64,000 nt of DNA from Vandiemenella viatica. Taxonomy: Eukaryota; Arthropoda; Insecta; Orthoptera; Morabidae. The translations under genes and the position numbers were made by a program. The stretch spans positions 178,171,121 through 178,235,120 of the forward strand of contig CM061919.1 of NCBI GenBank assembly GCA_031002005.1. The letters run 5' to 3'. Of the stretch, positions 34,326 through 46,179 are shown in pieces (the stretch's first letter is position 1; each line of letters begins with the position of its first letter). The notes below the pieces were generated by a model that saw nothing but the letters and a program-made list of their open reading frames with translations, made no database searches and was not told the origin of the DNA.

Positions 34326-34553
34326 TTTTTTTCCTTTCAGCTTTACACTTCGTCGTTGACGAAGTCATTAGGGGCGTCAAAGATCTGTGTCTAAAGTGCG
34401 GGAAAGAATCCGACCATCGCTTTATGCAGGAATCGTCACGTCATTCGGCTGGTGTGATTTGGGTAAATGATGGAAAATTGAATTCTAGATGACCGGAATA
34501 TGCGTTCTCTCAATTGCGAGGCCAAGGTTTCACAGCTTACCCAGTATACTTGG
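34326..34553 (-). repeat. SINE-A, diverged
   Basis: T-rich start, CTTTACACTTCGTCGTTGACG, GAAGTCATTAGGGGCG, GGTGTGATTTGGGTAAATG, CAATTGCGAGGCCAAGG and head end TTACCCAGTATACTTGG. Box B is lost. Confidence 0.75.
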
Positions 34554-37500
34554 CAATCATTCTTAAGGTAATGGCGTTTTTATTTCTCAAGTCCATTTAG
34601 AGCTCCGGGAATTTTTCTAAAAATAAATTTATGATACGTATCCATGCACATACGTAGAGTCAAAAACATCAGAGGTTGTGCAGCTGTAGAAGATAATACA
34701 TCTTCTTTTTTTTAAGTAATTGTGCCTCTACACTCACTGTGTTACAACTAGCAATTTCACCCACTACATCTGCCTCATTCAGCGTGCTCCTGCAACGAGT
34801 TACATTTACATAGTTTCTGTGAAGTGAAGTCAATACAAAATAATTTTATTTGTAAAATTAACGTAGGTTAATTGTCACCTTAGGTATTAATTCGTGATGT
34901 AAACTACTGGAATTTACATGAGCGTGATTTTAACCTAATGTAGTTGTGTCTAAGGAAGAAACCAACTCAAATCGGTACATCAATTCGCACTCACGTATCT
35001 TATACTGGATTATTCTCTTTTGTGTATATACTTGAGATGAATCGCATCATGTGATTGATTTATCGCATTTTTACTTTGGAATTACTCATATTCATTCATT
35101 GTACTCATTTTCTTGAAAAAATCATATTAATAAAAGTTGTTTATCATTCAAAATTGTTATAAAAAGATTACTTTTTAATAAACAACGCCTTATTTTAATA
35201 AAGAAGATCTAGTTGGCTGTTATTTAGAGACACTAAAAACAAAAATATTATTAAAAGGTCTTCTATGACTATTTTTTTATTAAGAATGCATGCGAATTAT
35301 TTAGCAACATTATAAACCTCTTTCTATTCCTGCTTAAGTATTAGAGTACCTTCTGTATTCTTTAGTTACATAAAAATCGCGTACTGATTAAATTAAATTA
35401 CAAAATGGAAACTGTTATTACGTTTACTGCTGTTAAGATTATGTAATATACTTTTTATAGTCTGTAGTTGGATGATCAGACTTGACGCTTCGTAAAATTT
35501 TATTACGTCTCCCTTTTTGTGGATTAGTTCATTAAATTTTATTCTCCTCTGTGCAATAAGCAATGGCGCATCACGTCTTTAACCTATAGCAATATCATGT
35601 TGTGATAGGCTACCAGTTCCACTTCGTCGTTGAGCATGTAACGTTTATGACTAAGTTAATTGCTCTATATCGCAATACATTCAGAAGTTGAAGTGTTTTG
35701 TGGTTTTATTATCAAACAAGTGGGCATCTCTTTGTGCTGGAAGCGTCTCGCGTAATCTGTTCCAATTCTCCATTTTTCCTACTCTGTGTTAGTATTCGTG
35801 CAGCAATTACCGATTTCATCTCTAAATATTTTCTTCATGTTATATTACTCCAAATATCATACCTTCCACTGTACCTTTTGGTAAAAAATTAATGAACAGC
35901 GTACGTCTCAAATTGTGACGTATTTTAAAAAATCTAATTTCTTGTAATGATCTTCCTTAAACTCCTTCTTTCGCCCATCATTAATGGTACCAATTAATTT
36001 AATAAATATCGGTAAATCAGTTTCCAACGCCGTTCAATTACACTAATTTTTTTTATTATAATCTTCTTCTGCTTGGCTCATCGTCAATGCTAACTTTCCA
36101 TAGACCTCTATGCTACAGAAATACAGCTTTGGAAAGTGCTTCTTTAATCCTAAGACAGTATTTGTTACGAAATGATTTTTGCCTTTAGAAGTTTTCTTCT
36201 GCTTATGTTTACTATTGTTTTCCGTCACTGTTTCTGATGGACAGCGAGCGGTTAGCCAGTACGAATTCCGGGGTTGTCAGTAATGTTACATAACCATTAC
36301 TTGGCTAGAAGGGTAGGAGAGTTTATGATGTGCGATTATCTCTCGATGGTATACCAAAGATCTGATTTAAATTCGAGACCTTTCAGCAACATCGATATAG
36401 AGTGTTATTTAAGAACAAAGAGTTTCAAGTTGTATTACCTATGAGGAATTCATTGTAATTAATTTTTGTTTGTACATATTATAATATTGCAGTCAACAAT
36501 ACCGTACAAGAAATGAATAAACTCGGGAAGGACTGTATATACAATGTAACGAAAGGGTAAAGAATGAATGAGGGACGCAGAGACGTTGATTAGACCTACA
36601 AAGAGATGGCGTAAAAGTAAAAAATGAAGGTGAAACAGGCGTTAGTGCCTAATACCTGAAGTGAAGAATAAGAAAAGAAACATTATAATTTTCGTATCAA
36701 TGTAATGAGAAGTTTCACGTGTGTACTAGTTCGTCAAACCCCTGCTCAATATTAAAGGTGGTGGTATTAAGATATATGGTCTGGCTTTACTGTGTTGCTT
36801 GCGGCACGCTGCGACTGTCATAGGGACAAAGAGAGAGATAATGGCTTTCAATGTGTTAAGTGACGGAGTGTTTGTTACGCGGTCAAAGGCCTAGCAGCTA
36901 TGTGGGAGGCCAGAGTTGCACTAGTCTTAAGAGTATTACACCAATAATTAATGTAAACCACCGAGCAGTATGGTTCCGTGCATAGGTGATTTGTAAAACG
37001 TTTTTTTAATGTTATGTATTTGTAAAAATCAAATCTCTGTTAAATATTGTTTCATATTTGGTCAATGACAACAGTCACACTAGTATATGTTTCGTTAAGT
37101 GATTATTTTCTATTACCTAGGTGAGCTGAAACACGGTTTGTTCCTGGTAGGGGGTCCTAGATACACTGTTTAACGGTTTTGAGACTTATATGTGCTGCAG
37201 CTGTACTATTTGACTGGACCAATAATTATTCCGTATTGCAAAGCACATAAGTGAGAGAGGATAAAATCGTTGATAGTGATTATTACTTCTAAAAGGACGG
37301 AGTCTACACGGCATTTATGGTTTCTTTCGGAAGAGAAGGCGTTGGTGGTTAATTATGGGGTTTTCCCCTTACCTCCCTTGATTATTTCATCTCTCACCCA
37401 CAATAACAGCAACTATTACATTACTATCAGAGACATCTATAAGTAAAGAGTAACAATACAGATTGTAAGCTTAGTGAGGAAAGAAATAGAAATCTTACCA

Positions 37501-37668
37501 GTCGATATTAGTGCGAGAAGTGATATAAAGGAGCAACATTGTCCATGGTAAATGCAACGAAGTCGAAGATATCGGAAATCCACAAATACGATACTTTAAT
37601 TCGATTTCATATCATCTATATTTCGCGCTTTCCAGTACCGGATAAGTAACGTAGCAAGAGTTAACACT
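34554..37668. other. AT-rich DNA, nothing recognised
   Basis: No SINE, terminal repeat or domain was seen over 3.1 kb. Short frames at 35698-35892 (plus) and 36043-36228 (minus) have no known motif. Confidence 0.5.
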
Positions 37669-37913
37669 GAGCACGGTGGGTGAGCAGTTAACGTTCTGAC
37701 CACGCATTCTGGAGACGCTGGTTCGAATCCCCGTTCGGGCATCCAGATTTCGGCTTTCCATGGTTCCCCCCAATTACTCCAGGCGATTGCCGGGATGCTT
37801 CCATCTCATCAAAAGGCCATGGCCGAATTCCTTCCCGTTCCTTGTCCCCCAGTCCCATCCCGCCTATAATGACCTCGACGTCAACGAGGCGTAAAACAAT
37901 AAGCTAAAAAAAG
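37669..37913 (+). repeat. SINE-A, full-length plus-strand copy
   Basis: GAGCACGGTGGGTGAGCAG head, box B GGTTCGAATCCCC, CATCCAGATTTCGG, GCCATGGCCGAATTCCTTCC, the GACCTCGACGTCAACGAGG palindromic tail block, GTAAAACAATAAGC and an A-run. All parts are intact, so it serves here as a reference copy. Confidence 0.93.
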
Positions 37914-38361
37914 TTAGCAAATGTTAGGGGCCCCGCTGCTTCGCGGGGCCTTGCGCAAATGCGTAAAATATTTAAGTCTCAAATGATTTAGTTAGAAGTA
38001 TTGATTTGGTTAGTGTTATCTCAAAATTTGCCTACATTAAATCACGAAAGGTTAGTTACGTAAAGTGATGTTTTACTTTAAATCCTAAACTTTAATACCT
38101 AAATGAAACCAAGAGCCTCTTGTTCACATTTGCTACAGACCCCACGCTTTCTTAATCCGGCTCTGGACCTGTCTTTTAATTCATTCACAAATAACGAAGA
38201 TCTAATCCGTAAATGCAATATTAATCTGTTCCAGTATTAACATTTAAATAACTTCTGTTTTCGTTATTTTTGTTGCTGTTCATAACCTTGTTTTTATTTT
38301 GTTAATACTTACTAAACATTCTTCTCCCCACAAAATAGTCTGAAATTTGTCATTGTAGTCT
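37914..38361. other. Unclassified DNA
   Basis: Includes a GGGGCCCCGCTGCTTCGCGGGGCC hairpin at about 37928-37951, with 8-bp arms (GGCCCCGC and GCGGGGCC) around a GC-rich loop. No gene was seen. Confidence 0.45.
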
Positions 38362-38461
38362 CGTGAAGTCATTGGAGAAAAACATATAAAACCGAAGTCT
38401 GGACGGATAACCCTTGAAACTGATCCTACCACATGCATGATCATAACGTTACCGCTGACTG
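38362..38461 (-). repeat. SINE-A, decayed fragment
   Basis: GTGAAGTCATTGGAG resembles the tail block, followed after a deletion by AAAACCGAAGTCTGGACGG, a ruined box B and ATAACGTTACCGCTGACTG. The order matches SINE-A but divergence is high. Confidence 0.5.
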
Positions 38462-39639
38462 AAATGTTGGTCTATGTTACACAACGACTATCAAAGCAAA
38501 TTATATTTCTTAACATTACGGTTGCTAGCAGTATTGCGCAAACGATATTGTAATGTGACGTGCTGTCGGGGTTCTATTAATTTATACGTATTAATTTATT
38601 TTTATTAATTTCAGGTAGAAAAAATTTAATAATTTAGAATTTATTAAAAATGAAAAGGGTTCTTTAATTAAAACTAATAACAGCAAGACCAATCAAGAAT
38701 TTCCGTAGTCTCGCTATTTAATTTTGAACTCAATTAAACATTGCACAAGGGAGAATCAAACTATTTTGATGACAATGCAAGTAAACACTGAACCATTGCC
38801 TATATTAACGATGAACATTATTTACAAACATACAAAGTGAACATATCTTCTCGGGTAGCAGTTAAACATTTACCACATACAAACAAATTGATTAATCAAA
38901 GAAATGACACAGGCACGTCGCTTATTTTAAAGACAAAGGGCAATTTGAAATTATGTTCTCTGGATGAAACTCATTATTTTTCGACATATTGAGACTTTTG
39001 TGTGCGAGTTTCCTCGCCAGAGCCGTTATTTGGGCTATAGAGCTCCTTCGAATTTTAGTGCAGTTCGTAGTATGCGTGTTTACCGTAAGTCAGCACCTGG
39101 ATGGGCACGCCAGTATCTCTATCTTCACTCAAGCCACCTTGAACTCATACTTGTGCCAGTGTGGGCATAAACACTTATGACTCTGCACTGGTCGCCTCTT
39201 GACGGCTGCCAGTTCGTCTCAATGACCTCTCGCCTCAAGAGTCATCGGTCGAGCCCCCTACAGACGGTCCTTCCACCAGGTTTCACTTCCCTTCAATCTG
39301 CTCGCGTGTAGTCGGTCAAAACCGGCTTCATCTCCGCCCCTGCCATCTCCGGATACGTCCAGACACGAAAAAATGTTTTAAAGAAAATAGTAACTAAAAT
39401 TAACTAATTTTGTTATTGGAGGATCACAATCATGCAACCGCCACACATGACCTCTCTTCACTCAGACTAATTCTGATTGGCTGCGAGGTTTCCCTCCATG
39501 CCCACATTTCGTTGAATTACAAATATCAAACTTCTCTAAAAGGTAGTACGTCCTTGTCTCGCGTGTTTACGCGAAAAACAGCTTATCTGGCGTTTCTCTC
39601 GCTTTTTCGTTGTTCGTGAGAAGTTAATAACACACCGTG
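38462..39639. other. Unclassified; GC-richer near 39030-39360
   Basis: Two frames at 38964-39180 overlap in different phases and neither has a known domain. No repeat boxes were recognised in the GC-richer part. Confidence 0.45.
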
Positions 39640-39860
39640 TCTGCACTGCACTGTGATGGGAGGAGGGCGAGCCCTCCGACCTGTCATTCGGGAGGACTGG
39701 GGTCAAACTGGATGCTGGTATGGTTTCCTACAAGGTCACGGCCGACTTCCATCCCTCCCCGTAGGTTAGTTGGGCTGAAAAGAGTACGTGACACTCCAGC
39801 AGCCCGCCTCCCGGCCTTCAGCTGGGGGGAATGAATCTAAAAAAAAGAAAAAAAACTTGA
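39640..39860 (+). repeat. Possible SINE-like sequence with A-rich tail
   Basis: It has CATTCGGGAGGACTGGGGTCAAACTGG, resembling a SINE-A anticodon-to-box-B region, then CACGGCCGACTTCC and an A-rich tail (AATCTAAAAAAAAGAAAAAAAAC). Box B itself is mutated and the body differs from SINE-A. Only one copy is present here. Confidence 0.4.
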
Positions 39861-42278
39861 ATGCATTATATGATTTGACATGGAGAATTCCTGACAGTTC
39901 CCCAGGTGCCTTAAATCTGTGCAATTCTGAGTTCTGCGCGTACCAATTCGTGACAATTCAATCACAGATCTTTATTCAGCCGAGGATATACTAGACAATA
40001 GCCCAGTCCTTCCGAGAACTTCCTGACATATGGCTGCTGACGGCGGTAATTGCCTTGGCTCACTGGAGGGCCCTTACCGAATACTATATTTCACGCAAAC
40101 CACCCCTTAATGAATTAAACTGTACTGCACGTACATTAATAAGCATATTGTGATGTTATGATAACATTACAATACTTTACTCAATTGTTTATCCAAAAGA
40201 AGATAAACTAAATGCAGAAGAAACTTTTAAACATGTATGCTGAAGTAAGTCCCATGGCCAACAACCGAATTTTTAATACATATTTATTATCCATTCAGCA
40301 ATCCTGCTTTAGCAGGACAATATTGAATTTTACAAAGCTTAATATATATATTTACTATGGTTGAGATAAGCACACTAGCGACCTTTCATAACTACAGAAC
40401 CTTCGTGATACAATGTAGTTGAAAATTAAAACTCCAATAAAGAGATATTATAGGATCAAGGAATTGAAAAGAACGGCTATGACAACCAATTTCGTATCGC
40501 AACATATAGCCTATTTATTGGTGCTATTAGTTACATTTTCCCAGAATTTAAATACGCTGGCTGGCACATGTCTATCATAACTTTCTAAATGGGAAATATG
40601 TATCGGCAAAGTAGATGTGGCATCCTGAAAGGTCAAACAGGATTTCCGTGAACTGAAAATCGATGGAGATCTTTGGGGATTTCTTGAAAGTTCAAACGAA
40701 AGAGCTAGTGTAAACGAAATACATAGACACATTATGCGTGAGGCTGCAATGGAGAAAAGAGAAGTTGATTTTTATGGTAAAACAGATACAGTTCTGAGAG
40801 CGAAGACTGGTAGGGTTTTAAAAGATTTAAATTTAAATATGTTGGTACGAGTTGTTGATACTTCCTCAGAAAAGATGAAATGTCTGAGAGAAGAAAAAAT
40901 GTAACAACTGTTCCAACTGACTAGAAACGTTACGAAAAAAGTACTATTGGCTTATACGAAAAAAGAGTATCATCTTTGCACTTCCCAAAGATACAACAGT
41001 TCAAAAATGAGATACTGTAACTGTTTTATCATTAGTTTGAAATCGCATGGTTCAATGTTAATAACAACGCTTATGCACAACAGAATGTAAGTGAAAATAG
41101 ACAAAATATTTGATGAATATATAGTTAGGTCAAGAAAAATGGCGGGATACAAGACAAGAAAATCTCTCGTAATATTGAAGGAAGCATCAAGAAATATAAT
41201 CATTTATACTCAGTGTCAGTGGGTATGAAAAAATGCTGAACGGAAAGAGATGCACAATAGTTTAAAGTTTTAATATTAGAAAACATGGAAATCGACAAAT
41301 AATTCACTATCTGTATAAAAGCAGTTGGTTGTTATAAAAGCAGAGAATCTCAGGATACAGACGTGACATAAAAAGGGAATCTTTTTGAGCTAGCGATTCT
41401 GTTATATGGCCATTTCCGGCATCAAATATAGCTCTCTCCCTGGTATCCCACCCATCTCCCATATTCGACACTCATGTTGTGGATCTCATACTACACTACC
41501 AATGTAAAGCAAAGATGCTGACATAATTTTACATCTCAATTTCCCTCACTTGCAGCATCTCGTTATACTAACCAGACGTTTCTTGTTGGTTTCATTCAAT
41601 AATTTTTACTAGAGCTGTGTAAGTGTATTTTTTCCAGAGGTTTGAAAAATTCTAATTTCGTTGACTTAGACCAAAACATTATCCAAAAAGCTCTGTTTGT
41701 TTGGAAATCATTATTTAGTTATTTAGGACATCAGTTTATTCAAGTATCGTAATGCAGAAACTGCACTATTTCTTAAGTTTTCAAGAAACTAAACGTAGAA
41801 CCCTTTTAATCTACGAGTACTTTGCACTTGTGTTTGAAAGTGGAGCAACGAATTGATATTTGCTTTGTAGGGCAGCGGCTGTGACTGTAAAGAGGGCTGT
41901 GCTAATTAGCTGCTGTGTTTGGAGCTGCAATCTGCTTTTAACGAGTTGTACGCGCCGACTTTTTCAGAAAGTAACGAAATGACAGCGAGAAGCTCGCCAG
42001 TAGTTTGAAAGCCGAGGAAACGTTTGTTTTAAAGACCTTCTTAGGAACAATAAGTGACTCCAGTGAATTGTAGACAATTGTATGCGAGTAAAGTAAAAAG
42101 ACAAGTGACAGACGGTTGAAACAGAAGTGGAGCCCTGTTAAAATGTTTGCTCGTTTAAATTTTAGTGAAAGGAAGTTAGTACCTGGGTGTCGTGAGATTA
42201 TTTATAATATTATAAAATTGTTAACAACGTTTTCGATATCTCTTACCAAAAGTGAGTTTCTGAAGCATGAATGACAGA
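39861..42278. other. AT-rich DNA, nothing recognised
   Basis: A 73-codon minus-strand frame (40511-40732) and a 77-codon one (40970-41203) have no motif. No repeat family was seen. Confidence 0.5.
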
Positions 42279-42492
42279 TTTTTCTGGCTTTATGCCTCCT
42301 TAACGCTGTCGTCATTAGAGGCGGGATTAGGAATGGGATGGAATTCGGCCATGGCCTTTTGAAGGAACCATCCCGTTATTCACCTGGTGTGATTTGGGAA
42401 AACCATGGAAAACCGAAATCTGGATTGGAATCCGAACATACGTCCTTCGAAATGAGAGGTCAGAACGTTACCGCTTACCCAACCAGTTCGGT
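42279..42492 (-). repeat. SINE-A
   Basis: GGCTTTATGCCTCCTTAACGC, GTCATTAGAGGCGGG, GGAATTCGGCCATGGCC, CCATGGAAAACCGAAATCTG, a shortened and mutated box B, GAGGTCAGAACGTTACCGC and head end CCAGTTCGG. Confidence 0.88.
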
Positions 42493-43859
42493 ATGAAAGA
42501 CAGAATTCACGATTTTTCTTTTAGTGGAATTACGAAATGAAAGTGTTTGAAAAAAAAATACTTGTTGGAATATACCTACTACGAATGCAGTAATAATAAT
42601 AAAAATAATAAATCAATAGTAACGTATTTTGCGTCCTCTGCTACGGATCCCCAGGAAAAATTACAACAAATCCTGTCCTTTTTAATGGTCCTCGGAACGC
42701 CCAGATCTCTTCTTCTTGAGCTCTAAGGATAGTATCATCTTAAAAGTACGATGTCACTCTACAAAATACCTTTTAAAATGATTCAGGGCTTGATCCTTGA
42801 TGACGGAAAAATAACGGCAGACTATCAACTGTTGAGTTTCTTTATTTACGTACTGAAGACAAAATAAACATTATATTGCTCCAATAACTGAAAAAATTAC
42901 AGCTTTCTCAACTCCCGCCAGCCTCTCACCAAACACGAGAAAGCCCCCTCTCCACGCTGTATCGCTGTCAAGAAGAAAGTTTCTTTTCCTTCTGACTAAT
43001 TGCTTCTATATTCATTGGTTGTCAACATACCACCAGAGATGACTGTTCGATCACAGACACCGAAGGGTCGCCAATTTGCAGTATTCCCCACTCAAGTTCC
43101 CGCGTCATTGATCACTACTCCGAACCCCTGGACAGCCAACTCACTTGAGACAGTCAGCTATTCAACGAATTCACCTCGCGTCGCCGCGCGGGAACTGAAG
43201 TCAGGTCTAGGTTGGTCTCTCACAAAATGTGGAGTGCATGTCTATATGTAACCGGACATCTCATTCAAGACTCAGAGATCCAGTAATCTGACTTCAATTT
43301 AAGACTCTGAGAATCGGTCCTGCTTAAACACTTCCGAACCTCCCAAGGAACACTTGCATATCTTATGCACAAAACCACGAGTCACCTGTTTGTGACTGCG
43401 AATCAGTCTTACACACATGTCCTCAATTACCCTTCACAGTATCTCGTAGTGACCCGAGTGGAAAGTTACGTCCACAAATAATGGGTTCGTTTAACCTGAT
43501 TCACTAATGGGTTAGTTTTGTGTAAGGTAAGTGGTTTTTGTGATCGAAGAATCACTGCCACTCATGCATATTACTAGCAACGTGAACAGGAATTAACATC
43601 AAGCATGAAGGAAAAGTTAATTGGCTTTAATGAAAGCAATGAATTATGATACAATCCACATGTCACAAATATAAGTACGAAAAACAACGTCTTAAAAAAT
43701 CTATGAAGCAGTTCAAGAATATAGCTAAAACATTACCCAACTAGGAGTCCATTTCGTGAATTGACAGAAAGCGTGCGGAATAGACTAACCAGTACCTACT
43801 GATTCTGCAGGAAATCGATGTTGCATGTTGGAACCGACGGAAGAGGTAGATTCGTAAAC
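42493..43859. other. Unclassified; GC-richer near 42900-43450
   Basis: An 83-codon frame at 43000-43251 has no domain. A short inverted repeat pairs AAGTTCCCGCG at 43097 with CGCGGGAACT at 43187. No gene is called. Confidence 0.4.
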
Positions 43860-44087
43860 AGGCCGCGTAGGGGTAGTGTGCTTGCTTCTAGTTGCAGGAG
43901 TCGCCGGTTCGAGTCCGGCCTAGGGCATGGGTGGTTTTAATTAAATGTTCTGTTCGTCTTGTGTCGTTCTTACACAAGAGAGAAAATAATTACACTTATA
44001 AGAAATCTGTACATTGTAAGAGAAACAAACATATTGAGCTGGCTGTATGGCTAACACGGCCGAATGCCATTAACAAAAAAAAAAAAA
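43860..44087 (+). repeat. SINE-C, plus-strand copy
   Basis: tRNA-derived head with a box-A region GGCCGCGTAGGGGTAGTG and a perfect box B GGTTCGAGTCC inside CCGGTTCGAGTCCGG. The body is AGGGCATGGGTGGTTTTAATTAA. The end is GGCTAACACGGCCGAATGCC plus a 14-A run. A second copy in the opposite orientation lies at 45.0-45.3 kb. Confidence 0.88.
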
Positions 44088-45013
44088 TTCGTAAACAGCG
44101 CTGAAGTGGCGTCTCCGCGACAGACCCTATGGAGCGGGACACTAAGCCGTTTGGCTGCTGCCCAAGTGAACTCTGTAATGGGGCCAATAGAGCATACTAA
44201 GTACTTCAGACAGAGCCATATTGGGGATACTGGTTCTCAGCTCCTAGTCAGAACAATTTAGCCTTGAAGAAAGATGGGTTGCATAATCTAACGTCACAAG
44301 AGTACTATGGTGTGAAAGGCGTGGGAAAGGCAGCTCAGCTGTCTGTGGTACCTTATAACAGCTTAAAATATACATGCCGCGACAATGTAACATGTGGTGT
44401 CAGAATACAAGGTATATCTGTGGTGGAAGGGTCACGTGACAAAGTCGGCAGTCTAGATGGGGACTCGAATGTGAGCGGACGCGTTTTGCCGGGAGGCAGT
44501 GCGTGCATTGTGTTCGGCGCAGAAAGGAAAGCGATGTATGCTTTTATAAGTGAGGATAAATAGTCAGAACAGTGAAAGTCGGCGGTGAAATATAATAAAG
44601 ACAACCACTTCATTGTGAAGAAATGTGTTGGTGAATTCGCGTAATTAATAACTGTCGGTAATCAAAGCATTATCGAGATAGTGGAAGTGTTAACAAACGC
44701 AAGAACCTGCATCTTTTGGAATACGAAGTTACTATTAAAGTTAACAGTCAATTTGTAAAGTTGTGGTCACAGAAAGAATCTGGGGACTATTAAAAGTGTT
44801 TATTGTATTGCAAATGCTTATTACTTATTATGTTGAAACCTTAAACGTTTCAGAACATTTTCAAACATATCGTTGGTGGCGACCGGATCCGAACTTGTAT
44901 TAATTAATTAATTGCATTAAAAACAATAACAGTTTGCGCGTATTATGGTGTTACATTGGGTTTCACCTTAGTGGAGTGCAATGTCTTCGGCATCAATACA
45001 TGGATTTTTAGTG
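44088..45013. other. Unclassified, between inverted SINE-C copies
   Basis: It has a GC-richer part at 44100-44560 with overlapping frames on both strands (44264-44563 plus; 44353-44613 minus, ATG-initiated). Neither has a known domain. A TATAAG near 44543 is followed about 20 bases later by TCAG, a weak core-promoter resemblance. Confidence 0.4.
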
Positions 45014-45255
45014 GTTTTTTTTTTTTTTAATGGCATTCGGCCGTGAAGCCATTCAGCCAGCAACTGATTTTTCTTTTATTCGTCAAGTGTGTATATAGAT
45101 TATTCTCGTGTTATTATTGATGATAACCAGTGACAGGACAACACAGGACGGACACAACACTTAATTAAAACCACCCATGCCCTTGGCCGGACTCGAACCG
45201 GTGACCTCTGCGACGAGAAGCCAGCTCGCTAGCCCCTCGCTACCGAGGCCGGCAG
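45014..45255 (-). repeat. SINE-C, minus-strand copy
   Basis: T-run (reversed tail), TGGCATTCGGCCGTG, then TTAATTAAAACCACCCATGCCC, box B (GGACTCGAACC on the plus strand) and the head GCTAGCCCCTCGCTACCGAGGCC. It matches the copy at 43.9 kb in reverse complement. Confidence 0.88.
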
Positions 45256-46011
45256 ATTTTTAGTGTTTACATATGTTTAGCGAAGCGTTACAATTTCCTG
45301 AATATCTCAAGGAAGTTCTCGGAGTGGTGGTCTGCAGGAAACAAGGTTGGCTGGCAGGTACATATAAACAGAGGCTGGACGGCTGTGGTCTGGGTGAGAC
45401 GTTTCTGGTGTCGCGAGGCAGAAGGTTGTCAAATGTGGAAGAGACGCTAATTATGAACTTTGCTTAATTAGTGTGACTAATTAGCTGACGACAATCACCA
45501 GGTTAGTTTCCGAAGAGTTAGGTGGTTCAACAACCTTTCCACAATATAGGAAGTACAACGTGTGATGGACGAGGAGGCCCATATCATCGCGAACACATGC
45601 AAGCTGCTTCTCATTTAGTTTTTAAGTTAAAATGCTGTTAATTAATTTAAATACGCTAAAATCATGGGAATTATAGCTATCACGAAATGAAAATCGTTGA
45701 TCTGAAGGAACCAACTGATTTATTTTACACTGGATCTGTTAGCAAAATTAACATTTAAATATTCTTTATATCACTCCCTGCAATTTCTACAAATACCAAA
45801 GTTAATTTTTTAAACTCTCCATATTATAAACTTCCTGTATCACAACCGTCTGGTTTCAGCTGTTTATACTCGATACTGCCAACGATTCATAATATTACGT
45901 ATCGATACTCCAAGGACTATACATACACTACTGGTGAAAATCTTACGATACACAGATAAATTTACATACATCAGTACAATTGAACGAATGGAGGCTTTCC
46001 CGGTGCTTCAA
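45256..46011. other. Unclassified DNA
   Basis: A 64-codon frame (45273-45467) has no known motif. The rest is AT-rich. Confidence 0.4.
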
Positions 46012-46179
46012 CTGTGTAACATATTCTCGGGCCTGGGATACTGGGACAGTATGGTTAAGGAGGCTGTGGAGATTCGTCTCGCCGATGACATCGTAAACAG
46101 GGATACTGGTTACCAAATCAGTGCGGCGATGGAACCGAGGGAGCGTGACAATTTAAAGCGACGTTTCGTACGGAGCTAG
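46012..46179 (+). pseudogene. Penelope-like element GIY-YIG C-terminal fragment
   Basis: The frame ends with YWDSMVKEAVEIRLADD, then IVNRDTGYQISAAMEP. This is the EA.EI......NRD.G..LS..W.P signature at the C-terminal end of the GIY-YIG endonuclease of Penelope-like retroelements. The expected Trp before the final Pro is Met here. Upstream codons have no recognisable reverse transcriptase, so only the last 45 or so residues are assigned. The intact family enzyme would nick target DNA; this fragment cannot. Confidence 0.5.

Noticed and set aside
36043..36228. 61-codon minus-strand frame (lysine-rich, LGLKKHFPKLYFCS...)
   Set aside because: Not recognised, short, and set in AT-rich DNA with no promoter or splice context.
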